From Flavobacteriaceae bacterium GSB9 (GTDB taxonomy: Bacteria > Bacteroidota > Bacteroidia > Flavobacteriales > Flavobacteriaceae), in contig CP062007.1 of NCBI GenBank assembly GCA_022749295.1, positions 496,001 to 560,000 on the forward strand: a stretch of 64,000 nucleotides of DNA, written 5' to 3'. Both the position numbers and the translations under genes were made by a program. The number at the start of each line of letters is the position of its first letter. Positions within the stretch are counted from its first letter, which is position 1. The notes under the pieces were generated by a model. It searched no databases. It saw only the letters and a list, made by a program, of their open reading frames with translations, and was not told where the DNA came from. Of the stretch, positions 38,398 through 47,755 are shown piece after piece.

Positions 38398-39567
38398 TTA
38401 TGATCGTCTTCTGCTAACTACCGATCTTGTATTGTTTGTGGAGCTGTTTGTTCTTGCGGCTCTAATATTTCTATTTTGTGTAGCTCTTTTTATGTTTGGT
38501 CTTTGAGTTGATTTTGAACTTTTTACTTGTCGATGAGCTACTTGAGTATTTCTTTTTTTGTTAGTGCTTGTATTATATGTACGTCTATTTGATGTTTTTG
38601 GTTTATGCGAAATCCTATTATTTTTTGATCTATCATCATTGTTTCTGTTAATCCTTCTGTTAACATTTTCTCTTGTTGTTTTATTATTACTCATTCGAGA
38701 ATAAGTTCTGTTAGTAGGTGATTGCGTAACCTTATTGTTTCTCCTTGTAACATTACGGTTTACAGGAGTATTATTGCGCTTATTGGTTTTGTTATTACGC
38801 CTTACGGTTTTACCTTGAGTGGTATGGCGCCTTGAAACAGCAGTTCTGTTAACTTTTGTTATGTTGCGCTTGCTTCGGTTTACTGTGGCGTAGCTTCGGT
38901 TTCTCGCAATGGTATTCCCTCTTCTTCTTGATACAGAAGTTCTAGGTCTGTAATTGTTGTGAAACGGTCTGCGGTAAGTATATCGTACAGGGGTATAATA
39001 GCGTCTGTAAGGTCTGTTGTAAACCACACAATAATCATAAGCTGGAACGCTATAGTATCTGTGCCATGGCCTGTATATATAGCTTCTGTTGTAAACGTTT
39101 ATATAGCCAGTACAATGGGAAAATATGTTACGTCTGTTGTAATGTACATAAAGACCGCCTACACGAGACACGTAACCAAAATTATTGTAGTAGATGTTAA
39201 TGTTTCCAACCTGACTTATACGTCCGTAATAATCATAAAAAATAGGGGTGTTTTCTATTTGGATAATAGCTCCAAACTCGTCGTACTGTACATACGCGTT
39301 ATAATCGTAACCAGAATTAAAACTAATGTTAACATGTGGCGAGCCAATAGAAACGCTTAAGTGCGAATTGTTTCTTAAAATATTAAAATCGAATTGTCCA
39401 TCTGGAAAAACTGAAAATTCAATACCGTTTTCAACAAATATGAAAGAGTTTCCATAACCCCGGTTGTAAAAGGTGGTTTTTGAATGGTCTAAATTGGTCG
39501 TTGTGGCTGCATTAGCGGTAAACCCCGTAAGGATTAGCCCAACTAATAAGAATATAAACTTTTTCAT
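38398..39567 (-). CDS. Secreted protein with very basic Arg/Asn/Thr-rich tail
   Basis: The 389-residue protein has a signal peptide (MKKFIFLLVGLILTGFTANA). Residues 20-180 are Tyr/Asn/Gly-rich with short repeats such as YDEFGAIIQIENTPIFYDYY and YYNNFGYVSRVGG. From about 185 to the end it is low-complexity and strongly positively charged (RRRGNTIARNRSY, NRSKRNITKVNR and others), with few acidic residues. It has no T9SS tail or lipobox. Such a tail could bind DNA, RNA or acidic polysaccharides outside the cell. I do not recognise the family. Confidence 0.8.
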   Translation of the reverse strand: MKKFIFLLVGLILTGFTANAATTTNLDHSKTTFYNRGYGNSFIFVENGIEFSVFPDGQFDFNILRNNSHLSVSIGSPHVNISFNSGYDYNAYVQYDEFGAIIQIENTPIFYDYYGRISQVGNINIYYNNFGYVSRVGGLYVHYNRRNIFSHCTGYINVYNRSYIYRPWHRYYSVPAYDYCVVYNRPYRRYYTPVRYTYRRPFHNNYRPRTSVSRRRGNTIARNRSYATVNRSKRNITKVNRTAVSRRHTTQGKTVRRNNKTNKRNNTPVNRNVTRRNNKVTQSPTNRTYSRMSNNKTTRENVNRRINRNNDDRSKNNRISHKPKTSNRRTYNTSTNKKRNTQVAHRQVKSSKSTQRPNIKRATQNRNIRAARTNSSTNNTRSVVSRRRS

Positions 39568-39862
39568 AATAATTGTGTTTTAAAAATGTAACTCGCTTAA
39601 TAATTTACAAACAGCGTGCCAAAAATAAGAATACGTTGTTTTTGGGCTTTAAGATGATGATTGTTAGTAGTTTTAAAATTCAGTGTATAGGTTTGTCTTC
39701 AAATAATTAATAACGAAAGACACTACCCATAAAAGAAATTGAGATTATTAAGTGAGATTCATCTTTATATTATAAAAAAATAGATTTTTTTGTGAAGATG
39801 TGTGTGAAAGTGATGTGAATTTTATTTTGAGAAGTTCAAGTGTGGTATTTCTAATATGGATT
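39568..39862. other. AT-rich intergenic region
   Basis: About 295 bp separate the basic-protein gene start from the terminator of the next minus-strand gene. It should contain the basic protein's promoter, but I see no clear TAnnTTTG/TTG pair and no ORF. Confidence 0.5.
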
Positions 39863-39890
39863 AAAAAAGGGGCAATATTGCCCCTTTTTT
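39863..39890 (-). terminator. Terminator after the 881-aa repeat protein
   Basis: AAAAAAGGGGCAAT and ATTGCCCCTTTTTT form a loop-free palindrome, with T-runs on both strands, 16 bp beyond the stop codon. Confidence 0.85.
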
Positions 39891-39905
39891 TGTTAGTTTT
39901 TAATG

Positions 39906-42551
39906 TTACATAACTAGTAATTTCACAGCTTTGGTGCCTTCTATTGTTTTAACCGTAGCTATCCAAAGGCCTGTGTTAAAGTTAAAATTGGTGTTGGTAT
40001 ATGTTATTACTGTTTTCACTAAAGCACCCGAAATACTGTAAATATTAATTTCGGTTGGAAGTTTTACATCAGAAACATAAATTCTATTTCCAATAGCTCT
40101 AACGCTTGAAGATACCTTTGAAACTTGCCCGGCTTTATCTATGCTCAGCGTATAATCTGGGTTAACGTATAAATCTGTAGGAACTTCTAAGCCTGTCAAA
40201 ATATAGGCTGCATTTCTCCACATAGTTAGTGCTTCCGAAGATATGTTTTCGCCGTCACCGTTAACAATAGCACCGTAGCTTAATGAAAATGCGAAAGCAT
40301 CAACATTAAGAACATCGTTAAGGTTTTCTCCTAATTGAGTTCCCTCTGGCCAAAAATTAAATACTACGGCTTTGTCAGCAACTGAAACTTCATCAACCGT
40401 TGCTAGCAAAGAGCCGGAGGTAGAGATGTCTAGCTCATTTATTATTTCAATGGCTTTGTTGCCACCATCTGTACCATCGCTTTGTGAAGTTTCTGCCAAT
40501 AGTCTAATTTGATTACTGCTATTAAAATCAATTCCACTAAATAAATCGTGGTTTTGGTTTTCTGGTAATACTGTTACAGATAGGTTTTGAGTGTCTACAT
40601 TAATGGCATTAGCGTCTGTAACAGCCCTGCTGTCTCTAAAGGTGCTAGATTTGTTATAGATAATAGGTGTTTGTATATCTCTAACCCCAAGTTTCCCACC
40701 TGGCTTAAAAAAGTCGCCTCCTGAACTTAGCGTTTCTTGTGCAATTACAAGATCGAAAAAACCAGGGTCAATAATTTGAAGTCCATGATTATAAGTTTCA
40801 ATATAAGTCACCTCAAAATTACCATCGGCTTCAAGCATCCTAATTATAGGGTCATCACCGGGTGTTGATACCTCTGGGGTAGGTGCGTCAACACCTTTTT
40901 GGTTAAGATATAAAACTTGTTTGTGTAACGCTGGATTATCATATAATTCGTTGGGAATTGGCACGTTTGTTAACATATAAGCTGCATTTCTCCAAATGGT
41001 AAGTGCCTCGGCCGTTATATTGGTTCCTTTTCCTTTTACCAAAGCTCCATAGCTGAATGATAAGGCCACGGCATCAACTTGAAGCTGATCTGTTGCTGCT
41101 TCACCCAACTGGGTCCCAGCAGGAAGATAATTGACAACAAAGGCTTTTTGTGGATCGGTAACTTCGTTTACAGTAGCCAATAAAGTGTTAGGCGTAGAAA
41201 TTTCTAAATCATTAAGTACATCAATAGCTTTGTTTCCGCCAGGAGAGCCATCATCATTTGCCAATTCATAAGTAATTCTAACCTGGTCTCCTCCTGAAAA
41301 ATCAATACCACTAAATATATCATGGCCTTGGTTGGCTTCAGGTACGGTAATAAAAAAGTTTTGGGTAGCTGATACTACTGCATCAGCATCGGTAACAGCT
41401 TTACCATCTGTAAAGGCCCATGTTTTATTGTAAATGATGGGAACAGATACGTTTTTTACGCCAAGTGGCCCTTCAGGAGTAAATAATCCGGCATCAGAGC
41501 TAATGGTTTCTTGAGCTACAATTAAATCGAACTCTGTAAGGTCGTTAGGTATAGCACTCCCATCGGCAGGCGTTTCCACGTAAGTAACAGTAAAATGTTG
41601 GTCAAACTCCAACATTCTAACTACGGGGTCGTAACCTGGAGCTGAACCTCCACCATCACCAGGGTCAACACCAGTTTGGTTTACATAAAGTACGTTCATT
41701 GCTGTTTCAGGGTTGTAATATAATTCCTCTGGAACAACTAGACCAGTCAATAGATATGCAGCATTTCTCCAGATAGTTAGAGCTTCAGACGATATATTTT
41801 TACCGTCATTTCTAACTAAAGCGCCATATTTAAATGGTAAGGCAACCGCATCAACTAGTAACTGGTCATCAGGGTTTTCGCCTAATTGCGTTCCTGCGGG
41901 AAAATAGTTTATTGCCATTGCCTTTTCTGGATTTATAATCTCGGGAACCGTTGCTAACAATGTATTTGGATCAGAAATGTCCAAGTAGTTGATAATCTCA
42001 ATGGAGTTATTACCTAATTCAGATCCATCACCATTAGACAGTTCGTAGTGTATTCTAATTTGTTCTCCTCCTGAAAAGTTAATACCGCTGAAAATATCAT
42101 GGTCTTGATTAGCTTGAGGTACGGTAATAAACAAATTCTGAGTGCTCTCAGCAACAGCGTCCACATCAGTAACAGCTTTGCCATCTCGGAAGGCTCCTGA
42201 TTTATTGTATATAATGGGTACAGTAACATTTTTTATGCCTAATAAACCATTTGGTTTAAAAAGGTCGGCACCCGAAACTATATTTTCTTGAGCAATAATC
42301 AAGTCAAATCCGGTAATTTCTGGTAAATCACTTCCATCTTGGCTCGTTTCAATGTATGTTACATCAAAGTTAGGGTCTTCTTGTAGCATTTTAATTACAA
42401 AATCTTCGCCAGGGTCAGATGGTAGTGATGAAGAGGCTCCTACACCTGTTTGATTTACATATAAAACCTGCTTGGCTTGAGCATTCAGTTGAATAGGTAA
42501 AACAATTCCTAGTATAATAAAGAGAAAAAGTCTTAAGTTTTGTTGTTTCAT
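39906..42551 (-). CDS. T9SS surface protein with three ThuA/GATase-like repeats
   Basis: The 881-residue protein has a signal peptide (to about residue 24) and three ~260-residue units starting near 27, 284 and 542. Each opens with LYVNQTGV, continues GFDLIIAQE, PIIYNKS/T, FRDGKAVTDVDA, HDIFSGI and ends in SEALTIWRNAAYLLTG. The order (hydrophobic strand, FDLIIAQE strand, PIIYNK, HDIFSGI) resembles the flavodoxin-like ThuA or class I amidotransferase fold, but I see no catalytic Cys or His triad. The last 80 residues (IYSISGALVKT, GLWIATVKTIEGTKAVKLLV) form a type A T9SS sorting domain, so it is exported and anchored or released. It has a larger paralog directly upstream. Function unknown. Confidence 0.9.
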   Translation of the reverse strand: MKQQNLRLFLFIILGIVLPIQLNAQAKQVLYVNQTGVGASSSLPSDPGEDFVIKMLQEDPNFDVTYIETSQDGSDLPEITGFDLIIAQENIVSGADLFKPNGLLGIKNVTVPIIYNKSGAFRDGKAVTDVDAVAESTQNLFITVPQANQDHDIFSGINFSGGEQIRIHYELSNGDGSELGNNSIEIINYLDISDPNTLLATVPEIINPEKAMAINYFPAGTQLGENPDDQLLVDAVALPFKYGALVRNDGKNISSEALTIWRNAAYLLTGLVVPEELYYNPETAMNVLYVNQTGVDPGDGGGSAPGYDPVVRMLEFDQHFTVTYVETPADGSAIPNDLTEFDLIVAQETISSDAGLFTPEGPLGVKNVSVPIIYNKTWAFTDGKAVTDADAVVSATQNFFITVPEANQGHDIFSGIDFSGGDQVRITYELANDDGSPGGNKAIDVLNDLEISTPNTLLATVNEVTDPQKAFVVNYLPAGTQLGEAATDQLQVDAVALSFSYGALVKGKGTNITAEALTIWRNAAYMLTNVPIPNELYDNPALHKQVLYLNQKGVDAPTPEVSTPGDDPIIRMLEADGNFEVTYIETYNHGLQIIDPGFFDLVIAQETLSSGGDFFKPGGKLGVRDIQTPIIYNKSSTFRDSRAVTDANAINVDTQNLSVTVLPENQNHDLFSGIDFNSSNQIRLLAETSQSDGTDGGNKAIEIINELDISTSGSLLATVDEVSVADKAVVFNFWPEGTQLGENLNDVLNVDAFAFSLSYGAIVNGDGENISSEALTMWRNAAYILTGLEVPTDLYVNPDYTLSIDKAGQVSKVSSSVRAIGNRIYVSDVKLPTEINIYSISGALVKTVITYTNTNFNFNTGLWIATVKTIEGTKAVKLLVM

Positions 42552-42787
42552 GTTAGTTTTTGTTTAATTGGGTTTTAGTGTTTTTATAGAAAAAACTGTG
42601 GTTCTTTTAAAAATAAACCCTTAAAATTAACTATTTGGTAATAATTTGTTCAAAATATTGATCATTGGTCGATTTCACAAGCACTAACTTTCTGTAATAA
42701 TTTTAAAATTCATTAAAAATTTAAATTAATTTTTAGGAGAGTATTTGCTTTGCACAAAAGTTGATTGGTTGATTTTTAGAAATAAAA

Positions 42788-42813
42788 AAGGGATGCCAAT
42801 TGGCATCCCTTTA
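42788..42813 (-). terminator. Terminator after the 1346-aa repeat protein
   Basis: AAAGGGATGCCAA and TTGGCATCCCTTT form a perfect 26-bp palindrome with a T-rich stretch on the minus strand, 30 bp past the stop codon. The rest of the 291-bp gap to the next gene is AT-rich and shows no ORF. Confidence 0.85.
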
Positions 42814-42842
42814 AAATAGCTTTTGGTTTACAGTTGTAAATA

Positions 42843-45800
42843 CTATTTAACTAATAATTTTACAGCTTTGGTTCCTTCTACAGTTTTAACCGTAGCAATC
42901 CAAAGACCTGTGCTGAAGTTAAAATCTGTGTTGGTGTTGGTTTTAATAGTTTTTACCAAAGCACCAGTCATGCTATAAATATTAATTTCAGTTGAAGATT
43001 TCACATCAGAAACATAAACCCTGTTTCCAATGGCTCTTACGTTTGAAGATACGTTAGATACCTCTCCGGCTTTATCAATACTTAAAGTAAACGCTGGATT
43101 TTCAACCAAGGTAGTTGGTACCTCAGTAGGTCCAAATGCTAACATGTATACTGCGTTTCTCCAAATGGTTAAAGCTTCTGGACTAATGTTTGCACCATCA
43201 CCTAAAATAGTAGCGCCGTAGCTGAACGATAATGCAACCGCATCAACACCAAGAACATCAGTAGCAGCTTCACCTAATTGTGTGCCAGCAGGCAAGTAAT
43301 TGATAACAAAAGAACTACTTGGATCTGTAGCTTCTGGTACTGTTGCCAAAGAATTCGCTGTACCAGCTATTGTCGCTGCAATATCAATATTAATTAGCGC
43401 ATCAATGGCTTTGTTCCCGCCAGTGCTGCCATCGTCTTGAGCAGTAGCTTCTTTGAAGATTCTAATATCGTCACCTCCAGTGAAATCAATACCACTGAAT
43501 AATGGATGAAGCGTATTAGTTGCCGTAACCGAAACATTTTGAGTCGCTTCAACTGAAGCATCAGCATCAGTAACAGCCCTACCGTCTCTAAAGGCCCAAG
43601 TTTTGTTATAAATAATAGGTGTTGTAACATCTTTTACACCTAATGCTCCACCTGGCTGGAACAATGCTGCTCCGGAGCTAATGGTTTCTTGAGCAATTAC
43701 AACATCGAAACCAGAAATATCTGGAATAGCGCTTCCGTCAGAAGGTGTTTCCACATATGATACCTCAATATTAGTATCTGCGTTAAGCATGTTAATTACG
43801 GGGTCAGCACCTGGAGCAGAAGCTCCTTCGCCTTGACCAACACCAGTTTGGTTTACGTAAAGCACTTTTGCAGGAGCCATGTAAGCCGGATTTTCAACAA
43901 GTGTAGTTGGTACTTCGGCAGGACCATAAATAAGCATGTAAGCGGCATTTCTCCAAATAGTCAATGCTTCAGGGGTGATGTTAGCTCCGTCACCTAATAT
44001 TGTAGCGCCGTAGCTAAACGATAATGCTACAGCATTAACGCCAAGAACATCGGTAGCAGCTTCTCCTAACTGTGTTCCAGCAGGTAAATAATTAATAACA
44101 AAAGAACTGCTTGGGTCTGAAGCTTCTGGTACCGTTGCCAATGAATTTGCTGTTCCGGCTATAGTTGCGGCAATATCGATGTTGATAAGGGCATCAATAG
44201 CCTTGTTACCGCCAGTGCTGCCATCGTCTTGAGCAGTTGCCGACTTAAAGATTCTAATATCATCTCCTCCCGTAAAATCAATACCATTGTATAGAGGGTG
44301 AAGTTTATTGGTTGCTGTAACCGAAACATTTTGGGTTGCTTCAACTGAAGCATCAGCATCGGTAACAGCTCTGCCATCCCTAAAGGCCCAGGTTTTGTTG
44401 TAGATAATAGGTGTTGTAACATCTTTTATACCTAATGCACCACCTGGTTGGAACAATGCTGCTCCAGAGCTAATGGTTTCTTGAGCAATAACTAAATCGA
44501 AACCAGAAATATCAGGTATTGCACTACCGTCAGAAGGTGTTTCAACATAAGTTACAAAGAAATTATCATCGGCATTGAACATGTTAATTACAGGGTCTGC
44601 ACCTGGGGCAGAAGCTCCTTCGCCTTGACCAACACCAATTTGGTTTACATAAAGTATTTGTTTATATGCTTGACCGTTTTCATAAAGGTTGGTTGGAACT
44701 TCTTTACCAGTAAGCATATAAACAGCATTTCTCCAAATAGTTAATGCTTCAGAAGTCATATTTCTACCATCACCTCTAACTTGAGCGCCATAACCAAAAG
44801 CAAAAACAACGATGTCTTGGGTTGAAACGTCGCCAGCATCAGTACCTAGCTTTGTTCCTGATGGGATATGGTTAATAACTATTGAAGAATTAGGGTCAAT
44901 AACCTCTGGAGTAGTTGCCAATGTCGCAGCAACTGGATCCATTTCTAAACCATTTAAAACTTTTAGAGCTGTATTGCCTGTGCCTGTGCCATTGCCGTTT
45001 GTAGCGGTATAGAATAAGCGTACATCATCACCTCCAGTAAAATCAATACCACTGAAAATAGGATTATCTTGGTTAGCTAAGGGAACCGTTACCGATATAT
45101 CACTTTTGTTGCTAGCAATAGCTGCAGCTGTTGAAACAGTTGCTTTGTCAGCTCTAAAAGCTTCTGACTTACAATAAATTACTGGAACCGTTAGATTTTT
45201 AGGTGCCAATGGGCCATCTGCACTAGATTTAAAAGCGCTAGATCCAGAAGACACATCCTCTTGAATGATGATTAGGTCGTAAGGACTCAGGTCTGAAGGT
45301 GTAATCGTGCCAATTCCATCAATGGTGCCAGAAGTAACTTCAAAATTCTCATCAGAATTTAGCATTCTAGTGATGGCGTCATTACCAGGGGCAGAAATAG
45401 TACCGCCTTCATCAGATGAGTTGGCATTGTTTAAATAAAGTATCTTTGTAGGTGTTTTTCTTAATACTTCGTATGTTACCTCAAGGTATGGTAAGTATAT
45501 ATCAGAACCTCCGTTAACATTAGATGCCAAAAATTCTAAATTTTGAGAGTTACCAACTGTGGCAAAAAATTCTATAGTGATAAACTCGTTTAAATCTTGT
45601 CCATCAGCAGCTGTGGCATTAAGAATTTCTTGGTACGTACCATCAGGAGATGAGTTTCCATTGACTTTTACCCATGACTTATTGTTGTTATTTGGCATTT
45701 TAAAATCAAAGTCTAAACTTGAAAATTGTGATAATGGAACTTTAACAACAGAAGTTCCTAATGGTTTTAAAAGTACTCTGGAGCTATTTTTCATATCTAG

Positions 45801-46883
45801 TCCATAAGCAGCATTGTGATAGTTATCGCCTGGAGCATGTCTGTAATCCAATCTACCATCCGCACTTTTAAATCTATCTGTTTGAGGTTGAGCATTTGCT
45901 TCATCAGACCCTTGAAGTACGTAACCATCTGTATGGTTTGGAATGATTGATCCATCTCTAAAATCGTAAACTGTTGTTTCTTCAACAATTTCGTATTTGT
46001 CATAATCAGGATTTACGTGTAATGTTGTTGGAACAGTTTGCCCAGTTAACATGTAGGCAGCATTTCTCCAAACGGTTAAAAATTCTGAAGTTACGTTGCC
46101 CCCGTCCATTTTACGTGTAGCACCAAAATTGAAGGGGAATGCTATGGCATCCTGAGCAAATGCACCATCAGCAGTTGTGCCTACTTGAGTCCCTGAAGGG
46201 AAGTAGTTAATTCCAACAGAAGTAGCATTATCAGTAATGTGCGGTACAGAAGCCAATAAAGTGGTGCTAGATGATATTTCAAGATCAATAACAACATCTA
46301 CTGCATAAGGCCCTATACCACCCTTATCGTCTGAAGTGGTTCTAAAAAATTCAACACTACCTCCAGAAACATCTATACCACTAAAAATAGGGCTTGCTGC
46401 ATCTACAACACTCATAGATAATTCTTGAGTTCGTGTTACAGCAGAGGAAGACGTAACCAATGCGGTTGAACTGCCTCTAAAAGCATAGGATTTAGCATAA
46501 ATAGCAGGAATAGTTAATTGGTCAGGGTGTAATGGATTGCCAGCCTTGAAAATAGCATTGGATGATGCCAAACTTTCGGTGGCAATAACTAAATCGAAGC
46601 CAGTAAAATCAACTGGACTAGAAATGGCATTACTTCCAACTGCTTGAGTCCCCATTTCGGTAACTGTGAAATCTGCATTTGCTATTTTAACCCATGAAAC
46701 GGTGAAATTGGCGTCAGACTCCAACATCCTGGTTATGGCGTCGTTTCCAGGCACAGAGCTACCGTTGCCTTCGTCATTGGTGCCATCCTGGATAACATAC
46801 AAGACGTTTTTTTGAGCCTCAATTTTATTTGGAATTAATGCAGCTAAAAGCATAAAAACCAAAATACTTGTAATTTTCTTCAT
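42843..46883 (-). CDS. T9SS surface protein with four ThuA/GATase-like repeats and an inserted module
   Basis: The 1346-residue protein has a signal peptide (to about 23). Units lie near 25-293, 478-735, 740-1000 and 1004-1264. Each carries LYVNQTGV/LYLNNAN, FDLVIAQE, PIIYNK/PVIYCK, HPLFSGIDFTGGDD, and ALTIWRNAAYML. Between units 1 and 2 sits a distinct module (about 296-476; TVYDFRDGSIIPN, YGLDMKNSSRVLLKP, LPYLEVTYEV) like those attached to secreted pectate lyases, perhaps carbohydrate binding. Units 3 and 4 are roughly 90% identical by eye. The C-terminal T9SS type A domain is nearly the same as that of the downstream 881-residue paralog. Neither is near a recognised substrate pathway. Confidence 0.9.
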   Translation of the reverse strand: MKKITSILVFMLLAALIPNKIEAQKNVLYVIQDGTNDEGNGSSVPGNDAITRMLESDANFTVSWVKIANADFTVTEMGTQAVGSNAISSPVDFTGFDLVIATESLASSNAIFKAGNPLHPDQLTIPAIYAKSYAFRGSSTALVTSSSAVTRTQELSMSVVDAASPIFSGIDVSGGSVEFFRTTSDDKGGIGPYAVDVVIDLEISSSTTLLASVPHITDNATSVGINYFPSGTQVGTTADGAFAQDAIAFPFNFGATRKMDGGNVTSEFLTVWRNAAYMLTGQTVPTTLHVNPDYDKYEIVEETTVYDFRDGSIIPNHTDGYVLQGSDEANAQPQTDRFKSADGRLDYRHAPGDNYHNAAYGLDMKNSSRVLLKPLGTSVVKVPLSQFSSLDFDFKMPNNNNKSWVKVNGNSSPDGTYQEILNATAADGQDLNEFITIEFFATVGNSQNLEFLASNVNGGSDIYLPYLEVTYEVLRKTPTKILYLNNANSSDEGGTISAPGNDAITRMLNSDENFEVTSGTIDGIGTITPSDLSPYDLIIIQEDVSSGSSAFKSSADGPLAPKNLTVPVIYCKSEAFRADKATVSTAAAIASNKSDISVTVPLANQDNPIFSGIDFTGGDDVRLFYTATNGNGTGTGNTALKVLNGLEMDPVAATLATTPEVIDPNSSIVINHIPSGTKLGTDAGDVSTQDIVVFAFGYGAQVRGDGRNMTSEALTIWRNAVYMLTGKEVPTNLYENGQAYKQILYVNQIGVGQGEGASAPGADPVINMFNADDNFFVTYVETPSDGSAIPDISGFDLVIAQETISSGAALFQPGGALGIKDVTTPIIYNKTWAFRDGRAVTDADASVEATQNVSVTATNKLHPLYNGIDFTGGDDIRIFKSATAQDDGSTGGNKAIDALINIDIAATIAGTANSLATVPEASDPSSSFVINYLPAGTQLGEAATDVLGVNAVALSFSYGATILGDGANITPEALTIWRNAAYMLIYGPAEVPTTLVENPAYMAPAKVLYVNQTGVGQGEGASAPGADPVINMLNADTNIEVSYVETPSDGSAIPDISGFDVVIAQETISSGAALFQPGGALGVKDVTTPIIYNKTWAFRDGRAVTDADASVEATQNVSVTATNTLHPLFSGIDFTGGDDIRIFKEATAQDDGSTGGNKAIDALINIDIAATIAGTANSLATVPEATDPSSSFVINYLPAGTQLGEAATDVLGVDAVALSFSYGATILGDGANISPEALTIWRNAVYMLAFGPTEVPTTLVENPAFTLSIDKAGEVSNVSSNVRAIGNRVYVSDVKSSTEINIYSMTGALVKTIKTNTNTDFNFSTGLWIATVKTVEGTKAVKLLVK
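43085..44665 (-). repeat. Tandem duplicated ~790-bp coding repeat
   Basis: The DNA for unit 4 (about 43085-43871) and unit 3 (about 43880-44665) encodes near-identical proteins in tandem, with many silent differences. Long identical stretches (for example around DGSTGGNKAIDALINIDI and TPIIYNKTWAFRDG) could support slipped or unequal recombination. Exact identity needs an alignment. Confidence 0.8.
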
Positions 46884-47490
46884 AATTTAATGAATTTTAG
46901 GTTTAGTTAATATTCGTTTTAAGAAGTATAAATTTAACGAATTAATAATAAATCGATAGTATTTTTGAACAACGAACAATCCTATAAGTTTTATTTAAGA
47001 TATTTTTTTCAAAAAAAATAATTTGTAATATAAAACATACTGTAGGTTGGTTAAAATGTTATTAAGTTATTCCTTAAACCTATTTAATGGTTTTAAAAAT
47101 AAATCTCTTTCAATTGTATTAGGTAAAAATACCGTTTTAAGATATTTAGCTAAACTTGGTAATTTGTAATTACTTAGCTCATCTATAACATTTTTGCTTA
47201 ATAGCTTGTTTGGTAAGCTTGGGGGCGCAATAGATGTTTTTTCAACCGTACCAGCAGATTTGATTTTCCAATATTATTTGTTGTGTTTAATAAACCTGGA
47301 TTTTACCTAAACTCAAAGTGTTTGTGTCAATTTCGTTAGATTTTAATTTATTGCACTTATAAAGTTTGTTGTTCTTACCGAATAAAGTACAGAATCATTT
47401 CCAAAGATGTCAAAATTTTTATTGATTATAAAAAGCAAAAGAATTGTGTTTATACGGTCTGCTCGATTTTCGTTCGGCAGCTGTTGGAAA

Positions 47491-47513
47491 CGTATGTTTG
47501 TAATAAACATACG
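47491..47513. other. Perfect 9-bp hairpin
   Basis: CGTATGTTT pairs with AAACATACG across a 5-nt loop (GTAAT). Flanking CAGC and GCTG extend it imperfectly. There is no T-run and no adjacent gene end, so it is not a normal terminator; it may be a relic of a mobile-element end or an RNA structure. Confidence 0.55.
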
Positions 47514-47550
47514 CTTGCTGGCTTTGTGAAATTTTTAAATTAAAAAAATA

Positions 47551-47730
47551 TTAAATGAAACGGTTGTGACACCAATCCTTTCGGCAGGTTGTTGATGTGC
47601 ATTGGTGGTTGCTTCGGTAATTATCTGGCTTATTTTCAATGTGATTTCTAGAAACAACTACTGTCGAGGAGTAAATATCAGGGTTTGTGCCTATTGATGT
47701 GTTTACAGTAATAAAAGTCCATTCAGGGCC
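47551..47730 (-). pseudogene. Possible gene relic, stop-free frame without start
   Basis: This minus-strand frame is closed by TAA just upstream (47731-47733) and ends at TAA 47551-47553, with no ATG. It reads PEWTFITVNTSIGTNPDIYS and then VVVSRNHIENKPDNYRSN, which looks protein-like with a Ser/Thr-rich strand pattern. I cannot assign a family. Confidence 0.25.
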
Positions 47731-47755
47731 TTACCTTTTGTATTAAAAACTAATG

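Larger units (their letters stand above)
46884..47755. other. Gene-free AT-rich region with hairpin and coding relic
   Basis: This 872-bp stretch has no convincing gene. Its left part should carry the promoter of the 1346-residue protein gene. A 9-bp perfect hairpin lies at 47491-47513, with a weaker CAGC/GCTG outer pairing. A stop-free minus frame lies at 47551-47730 without an ATG. The rest is simple AT-rich sequence. Confidence 0.6.

Noticed and set aside
47491-47513. CRISPR repeat or transcription terminator
   Set aside because: It occurs only once, has no T-run and no adjacent gene end.
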